From: Dioscorea cayenensis subsp. rotundata
Taxonomy: Eukaryota; Streptophyta; Magnoliopsida; Dioscoreales; Dioscoreaceae
Length of the DNA: 64,000 nucleotides
Direction of reading: 5' to 3'
Assembly (NCBI RefSeq): GCF_009730915.1
Contig: NC_052489.1
Location: forward strand, 23,429,916 to 23,493,915
The translations under genes and the position numbers were made by a program. Numbering within the stretch: position 1 is the first letter of the stretch; each line of letters begins with the position of its first letter. The notes beneath the pieces were generated by a model. It was given only the letters and a program-made list of their open reading frames with translations, did not search any database and was not told the origin of the DNA. Of this stretch, positions 47,293-64,000 are shown piece after piece.

Positions 47293-50200
47293 TCATTCAA
47301 ATGCTAGTCTTTGTGTGCCAACCAATGAAGCATATTGGCCACCTCTGGCCAAAAGTTCAGAGTGAGTGCCAAGCTCTGCAATCTTCCCATTTGCACAGAG
47401 AGCAATTTGATCTGCATTTTGAACTGTGCTTAATCTATGAGCAATCACCAATGTTGTTCTTCCTTTCATTAAATGATTAAGAGCTTCTTGCACAAGCCGC
47501 TCACTGACTGCATCTAATGCGCTTGTAGCCTGCGACAGATGGAGTCAGTGTAACTGACATTGAGTATTGGTCTTTTAAAAGCAATCAGCGGAATTTGGAG
47601 ATGAAAGATTACCTCATCGAGGATTAGGATTGGAGCATTTTTCAGAATAGCTCTTGCGATGGCGATTCTCTGAAAAATGGAAGAATCAAATGAGAACTTA
47701 CTGATAGTAATGCTTTGGTCTAGTTATATATGATTTCGTACTATTTACCTGTCTTTGCCCACCGCTAAGGAGGCCTCCACGTTCACCTACTGGTGTGTCG
47801 TAGCCCTTCAATCAAATGACTGATTTCAGACAAGCCATAAAGATGGAAAGAATGTGGAAGTTTTCAAATGATTTTTGAAGCATGCAAACCTGAGGAAGCG
47901 AAATAATGAATTCATGAGCATTAGCTGCTTTGGCTGCCTCGATTACATCTTCTTTGGAGATGTTATCATCTGGCAAACCATATGCAATGTTTTCTCCCAC
48001 AGATACTGAAAATAAGACTGGTTCCTGCAATAGTGAAATCAAGGTTCCAACTTTGAACAATTACTTAGAAGCCATAAGTTGGTGTCATTGCTCAAAGTTG
48101 GTTTACACCAAGGTTCTTTGCAGAAATTCTCTGAGGAAAATGACAATGGCCAAAGCATCACTGATATGATGTACTCATGCAATTCCATTTCAAGGATTGT
48201 TGCAGTTGGATTTTCAGATGAAGAAACGTGAGATATTATGAAAGCTGTTGGTTGAAAATACAGCTGTTCCGATGCCTCTAATCACTAAAAAGAAAAGACT
48301 CAAAGTTTCCCCATGAAAATTTAATATCTGAGGTGCTCAGAGAAGGGCTTTAACAAATAAAAGAATGAATATAATTTGCCACAGCCACACACTAGCAAGA
48401 GTTCTATTTGTACCTGATTCACCAAAGAAACAGCACGAGCCCAGTCTCTTTTATCAAATATTCTCAAGTCCTCCCCTGCTACAGTTATGCGGCCTCTCGT
48501 AGGCTGCAAATGTTATAAACTATTTCACATTGTTTTCTTTGTATATAGTGACACAGAAATCCTAAATTTCACACGCTGAAACTATAACTCACCTCATAAA
48601 ACCGAGCCAATAGCTGTACAATGGTACTTTTCCCAGAACCACTAGGCCCTACAAGTGCGGTTACTTTTCCGCACTTAAGTGTCAAGTTTAGCCCACTTAA
48701 GACCTCGACATCAGATCTTAAGGGATAAGAGAAGCATACATCTGTCAATCAGTTATAAGAAAATATTACCTGGCAAGTTTGAAATAGAACAGAGAAGCAA
48801 ATGCTGGAAAGGAAAATCAGTTGTTTATCTAAACAACATTTAAGCCAATTAAGAAACTGATTAATTTGGGCATAGTCCATTGGAGCTGAATTCAATAAAA
48901 CTGAAATCATATTACACAATGCTGTAGTAGACAGAATCAGAACTGGCTGAATAAACCAACTACACTCTGTTGTTACATGAATGACATGAGGATCACCACT
49001 CTAACACGAGGGTCATGCAAATTTCGGCAGAGTACGGATCAATCCCTCACGCTCATGAGCATGTATCAAAGAGACAAACAATATAGTTCAAAATGGTTAG
49101 CCAGATTTGGTGTTCAAACTATTTTACTTAATGGAATGTTATGGTGCACATCTGGTAAATTTTAGCAGCAACCCAAATCAAGGTGTTCAAGAAAGAGAAT
49201 GTTGGATGCATATGACACTCTGGTCTTAGAAAGTTTGAAATAACTTTGCATTTGGTATTAAAATTTACAACTAGCATAGCTTAAGGAAGATTCCAATACA
49301 TGTGCAAGAAAAATAAGACATTTTAAGGAAGACAATTTGCTTTGAACTTTAACTTCATCCGCTTTATAAATTTTATGTGCCACCAAGAACTGTACTAAGT
49401 TCTGGCAAGGAAAATATACAATTAAACAAAAATACCACCTTAAATTAGTAAGGGCAATTATGATAGAAAGAAAAGGTCATAGCTGAAACTGAAGAGTAAA
49501 GAATGCATCTCAGGATCACAGAAAGAGCACACTAGATCTGCAGTCTAATGTGTAGTTCCTATAATAATTAAGATGAAATTTTGCACATGCAAAAGGACTA
49601 AGACAAAGAACCTCAAGCAGGATCAGTGAACAGGATGGCAGGCAAGTGGAAAAATTCCAGATAGTCAACTTAGACATAAAATTGGGAATCCTTTAGAAAA
49701 TTTGACTTGAAAAATACAAAAGCATATACCTTCCAAACAAATGTCACCAGACCAAGCAAGGCTACACCCATTGGTAGCTGATCTTAGAGCAGACATGTAA
49801 TGTGAATTTAAAACTGAAATTTTCTCAGAATAGTTATCTTTATTAAGTAATCCAAGGTCAGAATGGCCCAGCTCCTTATCTAGACCGAAAGCCAGGGCTT
49901 CATCAATTTCAGAAGCAGATATAACAGAATTAATCCGCTCAACTGCAGCAAATGTCCCACGAAGATCGCCAAGGGTGTTGATACCCCCTTGAACCTGTAT
50001 TCCTTTTTTTATAGTGTTATATAATAATATGGACAAAAGACTTAAATTTGAATAAAACAGTTAAACCACTCACAGCAAAAGTTAATGTGAAAGTGTAACC
50101 AATGAAAGAAGCCATAATCCCAACAGATAATTCACCCTGAAATGAACATCACACATGTTATAAGCATCGGAAACGCTCAGATCACCTGATCAGCCCAAAT

Positions 50201-53200
50201 TATCTGTGAAACAATTACATACATCATTCTTGCCAACATTCATTAACGAAAACAGAATAACAGATTCATTTGGGAAACCATTTGGAACTCTGTGTATCCA
50301 TATATGCAATATATTGCTATCTACGTGAATGTTTGAAACTCATTATTAAATCATTATGATAAATAAAAGCAATATCTGTCTGAGTGATCATTAAACATAT
50401 ATTATATTTAGTAGTCATCCTATTCAACCTTGCAATGGTCAAACAACATGGATTAACGCACCGAAATTATGAAAAAAAAGACAACACATCTGAAGCTCTT
50501 GCAATTACAAGGTGCAGAACAAGGAGAACATACAGGGAGGATTCGGTAAAACAAAGTACTTACTGCCTTAACTTTGCTTCCACCAAGACAATATAGTGCC
50601 AGTAAAGAAATATACACAACAATTCTTGTCACAGACTCATTTGCAGACTTCAGTGTGCCAAGTTTCATTCCACTACTCTCATAAGCAAATACCTGCAATG
50701 GTAAAGAGCAGGAGCATATCAACATCTCATAATTATTGAGATCTACCAGCCGTAAGCAACAAATCTTTACACTCTGCAAACATGAATGACACATTAAATA
50801 TGTTTGCAACTTGATGCACTACTTAAAGCTACTTGTCCAATCATTTTTAAGAATAATACTATAATGTTTAGTACATTGAGAGAAAGCGACCTCTGTGAAG
50901 ACTGTACTTCTCTATATATTAAAAAATACATTATTTGAAACAAATTTTCATGAAGAAGAATAAATTTTCCAATGCATGAACTGCACAAGTGGCTTCAAAA
51001 GGAACACTTCTACTTCCTAAAATCCTGAGATATGAGATAACGATCTCCTTAGCCCTGATTGTGATAATCCTCTAGCTGATAATGTGCTCTGAATACTAGT
51101 GATTCATTCAACACAAGAGCAGATTTCCACCCACACATTCTCGTTGGACAGCCATGACATTAATATACTAGGTGAGTGACTGAGTCTCAGGCATGCCTCA
51201 AAGCTTTATAATAAACTTAGTCAAATGGTTCTGCATTACAGCTTGTTGTGCAAGTGAAAAAAACTGGTGATTTCACAATCAGCAGATGTAGTTCACATTC
51301 TCCCATGAGGAAAAATATTAAGGTGCAACTGATGGCTATGAAGTTTTTAAATCTTTCAACAAATGTTTGACATAAATTAAGTAGGCCATCATTCAAGCTT
51401 TGTCAAAACTCAAAATTAGTGAGAAATAACTTTCAGATCAAATTTTGTTGCTCCATCAAGAATTTTGCTACCATGAATTTACATGCAAAAACGTCTCAAT
51501 TTTCAAGCATCAAAGAGCCTCTAATCATTCTGTCGCAGGTTCATCCAATATCTGTGCATTTTTTAGCACCTCACATTCAAGATTGCACAACATTCATACT
51601 CTACATTCTGTTTGGGTGAAATCTTCAACCTGAGATTGATTTCAGTGAAAGAGGGAAGTATTCCACAGGATAGGATAGCAGTAAAACTTATTTGGCTAAA
51701 AAGTAAAGGAAACCCAAATGTACCAATCAAAGGAAATGGTTAAATAGCTGGAAATTTGAAGCCAAATAAGAACTTGCGGCAAGCTACCTACGCATCATTC
51801 TTGCATTTAAAGGAAATAGTTAAATTGAATAACCATTTCTTATTAGAAATTGTAATAGTTGTTAGTCCAATATAACCATGTATAGCTGTTGTAATATTTC
51901 ATGGTTATTTCTTAATAACTATTGTAATAGTTGTTACTCCAATATAGCTATTGTAATAGTTCATTTTTTATGTCTATCACCCCACTCACCTTATTTTCAC
52001 AATTTTGGTATTGCACCTTGTCATATTTCATGATTAATATAACAATTTCAGCATCATTTGATTTCCCAGAAAGACTAAGGCAAAATGGAATCTTCAATAC
52101 AGATGAGTTCATGTAGGTCTCTCTTAAGAGTTTATGGAATGCCAAGTAATTTCTGTGAAAATAATTGATCCTTACCAGCTTCTCAAATAAAGATATCTGC
52201 TTCTTTTCACCTACAAATGATCGAACCTTTAAGAAAAAGGAAAAAAACAATTTAGATAATTGGACTATGAGCAATACCATCATTAATTGGAAGCTTGGAA
52301 CCTTAAGCACATGTCCAACAAAGATATTATTTTGAATACTTGGCCCAATAAGGAGGAGGTTGGGATTAAACAGTGAACAATGGAAACTCACCGTACGAAT
52401 GGCTGAAAAGGTTTCACTTGCAAAATCAGATATCCTCGCTTGGGCCATTCCATGAGATTTAAAAACAGGAATTGTAGATCGCTTGAAAATAGCTATTGCA
52501 CAGGGAGAACACATCAATGTGGAATTAAATGATTGTAATACATTAATAACGTCGGGTGCATATTATAGTGCTACAAAATACAGCATAAGATGGCCCTCTA
52601 TTTATCAAACCACACAGATGGCTGCATTCAGACTTAAAGAACAGCTTTATTTTAATTGATAAAGGGAAAGTTTATTGGTAAAACTCAAAGACTAGCAAAA
52701 ATACTTCTTCCTTGAGATATATATATATATATATATAAAGAAAAATATAAAAAGAAGTGAAGATACTCATAAGCATAAATATGGAAAAACAAGATCCTTC
52801 GAAATCTTTTGATAGGTACCTGCGAGAATGGACACAGAAAGCATCAACAGGCCAAGAAGAGGAGCAAGTTGTATTGATAGCGAAAAGAGTATGCAAATGG
52901 TACCAATAACCTGAATGGAGATAAAGAGTAAATGATAAATAGAATAATGCTCAGAAAGATTGACAGGCAGAGAGAAGCACATGTTTTAGAAATATCAGGT
53001 GATTGGCAAGATATGCTAATTCCACCAGCAGCATGGTGGCACAAGATAAGCTACTCAAAAAAAGAGAAAAATCTGATGTTTCAATGTAATCTAGTTCAAA
53101 CTTAAAGAAATATTTACAAAAAATTTTACCTCAGAAAGTGCCCTAAGCCCCCGATCCCGTGAAACATTTTCACTAACTACATCTTTTAGTGAGCCCAAAT

Positions 53201-54711
53201 CAGATGTCAACAAACCAGTCAATTCACCAACCTGTTAAACACCAAAAGCATGTGCGTGATAAGTGCATAACAAATGGCTAGAAGAGCTCCAAAAGCATGA
53301 CACAAAACATCAAAAACAATTAACCACTTTATGTTAAAGTGCAGAGGACGTAATAGTAATGGAAGTGGGCATTATCAGACTGAAAATCAGAAGCAAGATG
53401 AGACTATATCTTAGTTGAATTTAATATTTGTGTAACAGACTTCAAACAAATTAAACTAAGGACAAATGGATAGAGAATTGCACCTTAAAACGGTCAAAAA
53501 ATTCCACCTGCACCAAGGAGAAGATAAAAGATCAGACAACAAAACCCCACATAAGAAGATGAAAACCAAATATGATCCAAAATATCAAAATCATAAAAAT
53601 AATTACATCTAAAAGTAGCATATAGTTTCATAGCCTTAAAATGCAGTGAACAAACCATTTAGTATTTAATGAACCCATTTTTTCTCTTCTGCTGCAAAGA
53701 AAAAGTTCACATTTTGTAAGTGAACATTTCAAATAAGCATATTCATGCATGATGTTCAGTTCTCATTACAGTCCATATCAAGGAGGGCACTTCGAACAAA
53801 ACTGTACCTTCTGAACCAATATCCTTCTGAAAATCTGGCCCCTAAGGCTTGCCATCACTTTTTCCCACATAGCAGTCATATTTATAACAAAAATAATAGT
53901 AAAAATTGGCTCCAGAACATACAAAACAGCAATCTTTGAAAGCAGGATCCATAGAGGCTCAGGTCGTCTTCCTACAAGTATTTCAAAAAATTTTCCTGCA
54001 AGGTTTTGCAACACCTTAAATTAAGATGACCAATGCCATGAAATAAATCTCAATAAATGATAAACGATAAACGAGTTGACCAAGTTTAAGACAGCAACTA
54101 TGCAGCTCAACCAAGCACAAAATTAACAGAATCATTCATCTCTGAATAAAAGAATACTAAAAGGGAGTTCCTTTGATTTCTCACTCACTGGTGCAAATAC
54201 GAGAAAAAATGACATCATTTTATTTCAATGGTCAAAGAGATTGAATTTGCCACCCTCTCATAACAGCTAATGCACAAAGTTCTTCAAAGAAAATTTCAGC
54301 CTTTTCCTTTTGAGTATTCAACATACCTGAAAGCAAAGGCATCGAGAGCGTGCACGAGGTACACCCGACCAGAGAAATAATCGCCATAACAATCCTGAGC
54401 TTGTGACGGGCAAGCAAAGGCCAGATGACCGCCCAGCTAATGGCGGCAGGCGACGTGGAAACCGTCGGCGATACGGGTAGCTCAAGGTTGGGGCCTTTAT
54501 CAATGGAATCAGGATCGGAGGCTGGGGCAGTGACATACGCGGCCCGGGAACGACCGGAGCTGAAACCTGGGTGCTGGAGCTGTGGGCGAGATCGCGGGAA
54601 GCGCAGGAAGGTCGGAGAAGAGCCAATGAAGGAGAGACTTCGAGGATTGAGCTCTCGGCGGCGCGAGGAATGGAGGAGAGAAGAGAGGGGGAGGTGGGTG
54701 GCTGCTGCCAT
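47293..54711 (-). CDS. ABCB28: Half-size ABC transporter, subfamily B (ABCB28-like), probably plastid
   Basis: Sixteen exons: 54711-54327, 53995-53808, 53507-53484, 53231-53130, 52910-52820, 52492-52392, 52226-52176, 50692-50564, 50136-50074, 49994-49730, 48741-48593, 48503-48414, 48024-47890, 47805-47749, 47669-47613, 47529-47293. They join in phase to 707 residues, close to the length I remember for ABCB28. The first 80 residues are rich in Ser, Arg and Pro with few acids, as in a chloroplast transit peptide. One transmembrane domain follows (first span about 108-128). The single nucleotide-binding domain has Walker [10 protein letters not shown] (498-506), signature LSGGQ (604-608), Walker B ILILDE (624-629) and the H-loop His660. 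Such half-transporters work as dimers. The substrate cannot be told from the sequence. Exon 3 is only 24 bases. The model uses every conserved block expected and has no break. Confidence 0.94.
51845..51962. repeat. Imperfect repeat in an ABCB28-like intron
   Basis: ATTGTAATAGTTGTTAGTCC near 51848 recurs with one mismatch near 51921, each followed by AATATA. Related TTGTAATA words lie between. It may be a decayed AT-rich mobile element, but no termini are visible. Confidence 0.45.
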
Positions 54712-55763
54712 TGGGGCCTTCGTCCCGCCCTTGCTTTCGTTGTGGATTATTTGGAGGGAGACACTTGATTAAATTAAATTAATTAATAATTAAAATAGTT
54801 TTGCATTCTACACCCTTGGAAAGTTCAAAATTTAGCCCCCTGTTCCATCGATTGTTCTTGTTCTTGAAAACAGAAAGGAGTATTCAGCAAAAGATTAAAA
54901 TTTAAGGATTTTCAGAGAAGAATAAATGGATTTAGATAATTAAATAATATTTATAGAATTTAAACACTTAACTAATATTTAATGAAAATGGGAAATATCA
55001 TGTTTAAAGAACAAAGTAAATCAAAGCGGGTGGAGGACTCCAACTAGGACAGTACTGCAAAGGCCTGACTTGCACGTTTGGGTGACTAATAACACTGGTG
55101 GTGGTTGTTTGTTAGCATCACTGTCACAACAAGGTGACATATTTATCCATACTCTACTTCTGATGTTTTAGAGTTGAATATTTTTTACAATTAAATCTAT
55201 CCGAATATCCTAGAAAACAACTGGAGCATAATAATAATCAATGTACAAAGTTATTAATCTTGAACGAGAAACAATTAAAATTCAAATGTTAGTGAAAAAC
55301 TAAGTTTTTACCTTCATGGTTGATAAATTAGTTTTATCCACTTCAATTATCATATAAAGAAGGCCCTTTCCAAACAAAAGAGAACTCAAGGAATACAAGC
55401 ATCAAATAGGCAAAAACTTGGATGAAACTTCCCAAATATCCACAAGAATTTAGCAAAAGATGACAAAATTCACACTTGTAATTTCAGGAGTTTTGAGCAG
55501 CCTATTTCTTTTGAAAGACAAGTGTGAATGCTCTGATTACATCCTAGCAATCAGAGAGGCAAACCATGCCTAAACAAACAGAAAAAGTTATGGATAATGA
55601 AAACAAGCACAAACAACAGCCACACAAACCGGTCCTGGAGGTCGAGAGGGAGTGAACAAACACCAGAAGCCCACAACCTCATACAAATTCCAAAATAATG
55701 AAAGTTGTAGCAGAAATGATGCCCTAGCCAAGATAATATACAGTGAGGGGGGAATGGCAAGAA
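54712..55763. other. ABCB28-like promoter and CDKA;1 3' flank
   Basis: AT-rich spacer between two minus-strand genes. The part next to 54712 should hold the transporter promoter; the part next to 55763, the kinase 3' UTR. No other gene is recognised. Confidence 0.5.
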
Positions 55764-59817
<4,054 letters not shown>

Positions 59818-60400
59818 CACTCTCTTCAATCCACCAACGCCGACACCTAAAATCCACACAAGAAAGAAACAAAATGCCGGTAAAAATCACAATAATATAC
59901 CAAAAAAAAAAACCACCACAAACAACCTGAAAACAAAAATAAATCTAAGAAAAACTCAAGATCCTCCGATCTAAAAACCGAAGCCACCATCAATCCTACT
60001 CCCCGCATTGATTCCACTCCGATCACAATAAACCCCTAAAAAAACATATAAAAATCGCCATAAACTCCAATCCGAGCTAAACATCAGCGATCGGATCAAG
60101 TTTCCCAAATCCATATAAACTCCAAGAAAAATCCCGATGAAAACCCAGCCAGTTCACCGACAAACAAGTAGAAAAGCATAGAGAGAGAAACCAACCCAGG
60201 GAAGCTAAGAATTAGAGGGATGAGCTCCCCGATCGCCTTCTCGTCTCCTTCTAGGGCTTGGGCGACGCCCGAGAGAGGAGAGCTGAAGAGCAGCAGCAAT
60301 GGAGAGAGCTTGGTCCTTCGCCCCTCTCTCTCTCTCTCTAGAGCTTGTGTGGGAGGCGTCGTCGCTGTCAAACGGCGGCCTTTCTCTCTCTAAATTAGTA
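59818..60400 (-). promoter_or_regulatory. CDKA;1 5' UTR exon, leader intron and proximal promoter
   Basis: The minus strand has a leader acceptor TTTTAG just before GTGTCGGCG near 59847. A GC-richer leader lies at about 60190-60300, with a possible donor at a GG|GTTGG near 60195. CT/GA repeats flank it at about 60180-60190 and 60324-60340. Transcription start is likely near 60300-60390. The start site is not fixed by a clear TATA box. Confidence 0.45.
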
Positions 60401-63400
60401 ATTCGTAATCATTTCCTAAATCCCCCCTGCTTTTTTCTAAAATTAGTTATCACTACTAGCGCAAACTCCGGTAAGATCCCATGCACCATCTATCACACTA
60501 AACAGCAAAATCTGAGGTTTATGGTCTTCCACGTGTACCTTGAGAATTGTGCTATGTTACATAGTGGTTTATACTCTATTTTATTTAAAAAAAAAAAAAA
60601 CAAACACATGCCTATCCAACACATAAATATAAGGTGAATATATCATTTATAAGTTAATTCCTCCAATGAAAATTTAATTCCTCACCACTCTGTATATCAC
60701 GAGAAACTTATTTTTTAGTACAACTAACTACTTGAGCTAAGTGGTCTTTACACTTTTAAAATAACCACATAAATTTAAAAAATTAATTAAAATGATATAA
60801 TAATCTAAAATTTATAAAAAATATACTATTTTTATTTAAAATATGTTTAAAAAAATATATAGTTAAATATAATTTATTAAAAATTATAAAATTATATTAA
60901 ATATAAATGATAAATTTAAAAAAATAACATTTAATATTCTATAATTTTTTTAATGTACAAGTAAAAATAATAAAAAAAAATTAAAATGAGACAAGTAAAA
61001 AATAATGTAGAAAAGAGTACAACCTAACTAAAATACACTTTTAAAATTATATTATTTGATAATAATAACTATTTTAACACTTAAAGCACATCAAATGTTT
61101 TAAATTTTTTTACATCGGTGCAAGTGATTTTATTTTAGATTAAGGTGGAATGACTTTTTGGAATAATCAAAAGGTTGTAATTGTAATGCAAGTATATTTT
61201 TTCCATATATTTATTTATTTTGTGATTCAATCACAACCTTGAATTTAGTAAATTTTTTTTAAATTAAATAAGAAAGATAAACTTAGTCACGAGGTTGGGG
61301 TTGGGGAGCGGTGATGGGAGATGTGTGATGAAAATTAGGGAGGTGAGGGGTTTCTAAACCACACCGCGAAGGTTGGAACACTAGCCAATCAAATCGATTG
61401 GCAATCAGGCTTATCCTGACCGTACGATTGGGGGGATCCACTCCGGGGGCAAACCAGCGAGATTCCGAATCTCACGTGATGACTGCTATTCAAATATACC
61501 TTTTTAGCGGGTCGGGTTTGGATCTAAATCCGCACCCGTTAACGGTGTTGTATTTACATAATTGTTTTCGATTACCAATAAACATTTTTTTATAATATAA
61601 TATACATATATATATATATTACAAATAAGATAAATTGATTTGCATAAACTCATTAAAGTGATTAATTACTAATATACCCTACTAAAAATCATATTTGTTC
61701 ATATACTTTTTTAAAATAGTTTTGTTTGCTTAGTTAAAAATCAACTTATAATTTTTATGAAAGTGTACAATGATTTATTTTTTTTTATTTGTTTTGTAAA
61801 TGAATTGAGAGAAGGGATGAAGATAGGTTATTTTTTTAACAAAATTTTAAGTTTAATTTCTATCAAAGATATATATATATAACCAAATATATTTTTATCA
61901 TCATGTAATCAAGATAAAAGCTAAGCAAAGGGTGCAACATTGCCACCTTGTTCAATTATTTCGTATAATTCAATTGTGGTCCTTCATTTAAGCCATACAC
62001 CTCTACGTAGTATTTTCACACATTATTATATATCTACAATAAAAAAATCCTCAACTACTATCTCCTATATAGATATTTATAAAGAGTATGTGTAATTAAC
62101 GACTTCTTGATTTATTGGCACTGAATCACCTATGTAGAGTGTTCATATTCAATTGAGGAGACAGGTTAAAACTTTAGCTTACGTAGGATGAGGGCACAAG
62201 TAGGTTTTGAGGAATTAACTCCACAATAATGCATGTTCCAAACACGTAACTTATCCATATTTAGTTTTAAAAAAAAATGTGTGTATATATATAGTAGCGG
62301 GAGACATTCCTTTAAACATGTGATTTTCTTCAAGGGAAACCCCATAATTAAATGATAGTATTATTTTATTTTATTTTTATTATTTTTAGTTTTTGACCAA
62401 TGTGGAAAGCTACATCATAGATGTGCACAAGCGTGGAATTAATACCTCAATACATAACTTGTGCTCTTACCCTGTATAACCTAAGGTTCAAATTTGCCTC
62501 CTCAACAAGAACATAAGCATTCTACATAGGAAACTAATGTTAATAGACCAAAACGTTATTATACTATTAAAATTGACTAAAATAATTGTGACTTTTATTG
62601 CAATAAAATAATAAAAAGACACGCATACATGTCCAAGGACTTATTATTCCATTATAATTCATAATTGAATCTAGTTTAGAGTAGCACTTGGTCTTTAGGA
62701 ATTTTATAATAGTAACCACATGTTAATATTAATCATTTGTATTTTTTTTTTAATTATCATAACAATGATAGAAGAGGAGAAAGAGAGTAGAGCATTTATA
62801 TGAACATGTAGAATAGTTGATAGTTTGAAATGAAAGGGGTGGTGGTCCAAGAGAAGAGAGAAATACCAAAGTGAAGGGACAAGATGAGGATTGGGACCCT
62901 TTTATGAGCTGTTTCATGGCACCACTCACTTCAATACTTCACTCTTGAGCTTGTAATCTCACTAGATTTTAATGTGATAGCATGCATTAATTAATGCAGA
63001 TGGAGAAGGACTGTGTAATAACTGATAGGTGGTGATTTAAAAAATGATAAATCACATTCAATAATTGAGAATACATCACATAACTAGAGATAAAATAAGG
63101 CTATAAAAATATAAAACTTCTAAAAAAATCATCTTTAATGTCATCCACATATAATTCTTAAACAATTTAAGTACATGCATTTTGTTTAAAGGATCCACAA
63201 TCATCAATTCAGTACTAATATCTTAAATAATCTATTAGTTACTTTTATTGATATGAGCTATTAATTTTTTAATATTATTAATAAATAAAAGAGACACAAA
63301 AATTGTTAGTATAGTTTTCACATCATGTATCAGCATCTGTAGGGCCAAAAGAATTAATCCACTAACAAAAGAGACAAAATAAGAGTCCATCCTCCCAAAA

Positions 63401-64000
63401 TCTCTGTCTTAACCAATCTACCATTAAACTCAATTATAACTGACATGGCATGTCTTTTTCAAAATCTCAACGCAATTACCATATATACACAATACACACA
63501 CACACTCACTCACTCTCTCTCTCTCTCACATGCCACCAAACCCTTAAAATTTATATAGACATCTTGTCCATCAACATATCAAACTTTTCTTCTCGGTTAA
63601 AATTTCTCCACATCTCTAAATCAATTGTCATAACAGAGTTATGACTTAATTTATGACTTAGCCTAAACACATATGCTAAAAAGACTAAGTCACATTTCAA
63701 GTTGTAATATATATAGTACCCATCAATCTTCTCGGTTAAACCCGTAGTCAAACTTGGTTAAATATCTAATAAATCTTGACCTAACCTAGAAACCACTGTA
63801 ACTCAGAGAAAAACATCAGCAAGACTAAACACGGTCTTTAATCAATCATTCAATATTGGCATCCTCTCAATCAACTCGAAATAACTTCGATCAATAAAAG
63901 AGAAACTCTATTAAATCAACTTATTTAGTAAGCTTCTACTCAGCCCAATTTGGCTCTCAATCAACAAAAGACAGACTCCAACCTAATCTCTCTCCCAATT
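60401..64000. other. AT-rich intergenic region at the end of the window
   Basis: Mostly AT-rich with homopolymers and TA tracts. Exceptions are a GC-rich island at about 61285-61550, a SINE-like box B word (AAGGTTCAAATTTGCC) near 62482, and a (CA)n(CT)n tract at about 63491-63530. No coding gene is recognised. The frames present are short and low-complexity. Confidence 0.55.
61285..61550. other. GC-rich promoter-like island with inverted CCAAT boxes
   Basis: Within AT-rich sequence this block has CCAATC at 61385-61390 and its inverse GATTGG at 61396-61401, GACCGTACGATTGG near 61419-61432 and a CACGTG G-box at 61473-61478. These resemble plant promoter sequences, but no downstream gene is visible in either direction. 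Confidence 0.35.

Overview
This is nuclear DNA from a flowering plant. It is AT-rich and holds intron-bearing genes with GT-AG splice sites, GC-rich coding islands, many microsatellites, and LINE, copia, SINE, MULE-type and hAT-type elements. Short introns and about one gene per 6-7 kb suggest a small or moderate genome. A monocot is my guess, but nothing in the window proves it. I found no bacterial, organellar or viral segment and no clearly new multi-gene system.

Layout. 1-800 is AT-rich with no gene. 820-2271 holds an intronless class I TCP transcription factor (+) and its promoter. 2274-8992 is a degenerate antisense LINE whose 3' tail touches the TCP stop codon. The LINE is split by an LTR-like insert, and that insert is split by a tRNA-type SINE. 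9002-12226 is a run of four non-autonomous DNA transposons: two MULE-type and two hAT-type. 12893-15814 is a HOTHEAD-like GMC oxidoreductase (-). 17143-24047 is a ten-exon SPX-MFS vacuolar phosphate transporter (-) with a dead copia element in intron 3 and two PHR1-type motifs beside its TATA box. 24830-30540 is a gene-poor AT-rich stretch with SINE-like relics.

30543-30881 is a small membrane LysM protein (-). 31542-34969 is a two-exon PPR protein (-). 36800-41267 is a CCCH zinc-finger plus WD40 protein (ZFWD, +) with a MULE-type MITE in intron 5. 43018-46918 is nucleoporin NUP50 (-). 47293-54711 is a plastid-type half ABC transporter, ABCB28-like (-, 16 exons). 55764-59817 is the PSTAIRE kinase CDKA;1 (-, 8 coding exons). 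60400-64000 is AT-rich with one GC-rich island and a possible SINE relic.

The exon models were built by hand from splice sites and reading-frame phase. All six multi-exon genes close in frame, giving 587, 692, 424, 357, 707 and 294 residues, and the two-exon PPR model gives 485. These lengths fit the families where I know the usual length. The genes do not form one pathway; this is ordinary plant gene neighbourhood. The most unusual parts are the layered transposon insertions between the TCP and HOTHEAD-like genes, and promoter motifs that match the known regulators of the TCP and SPX-MFS families.
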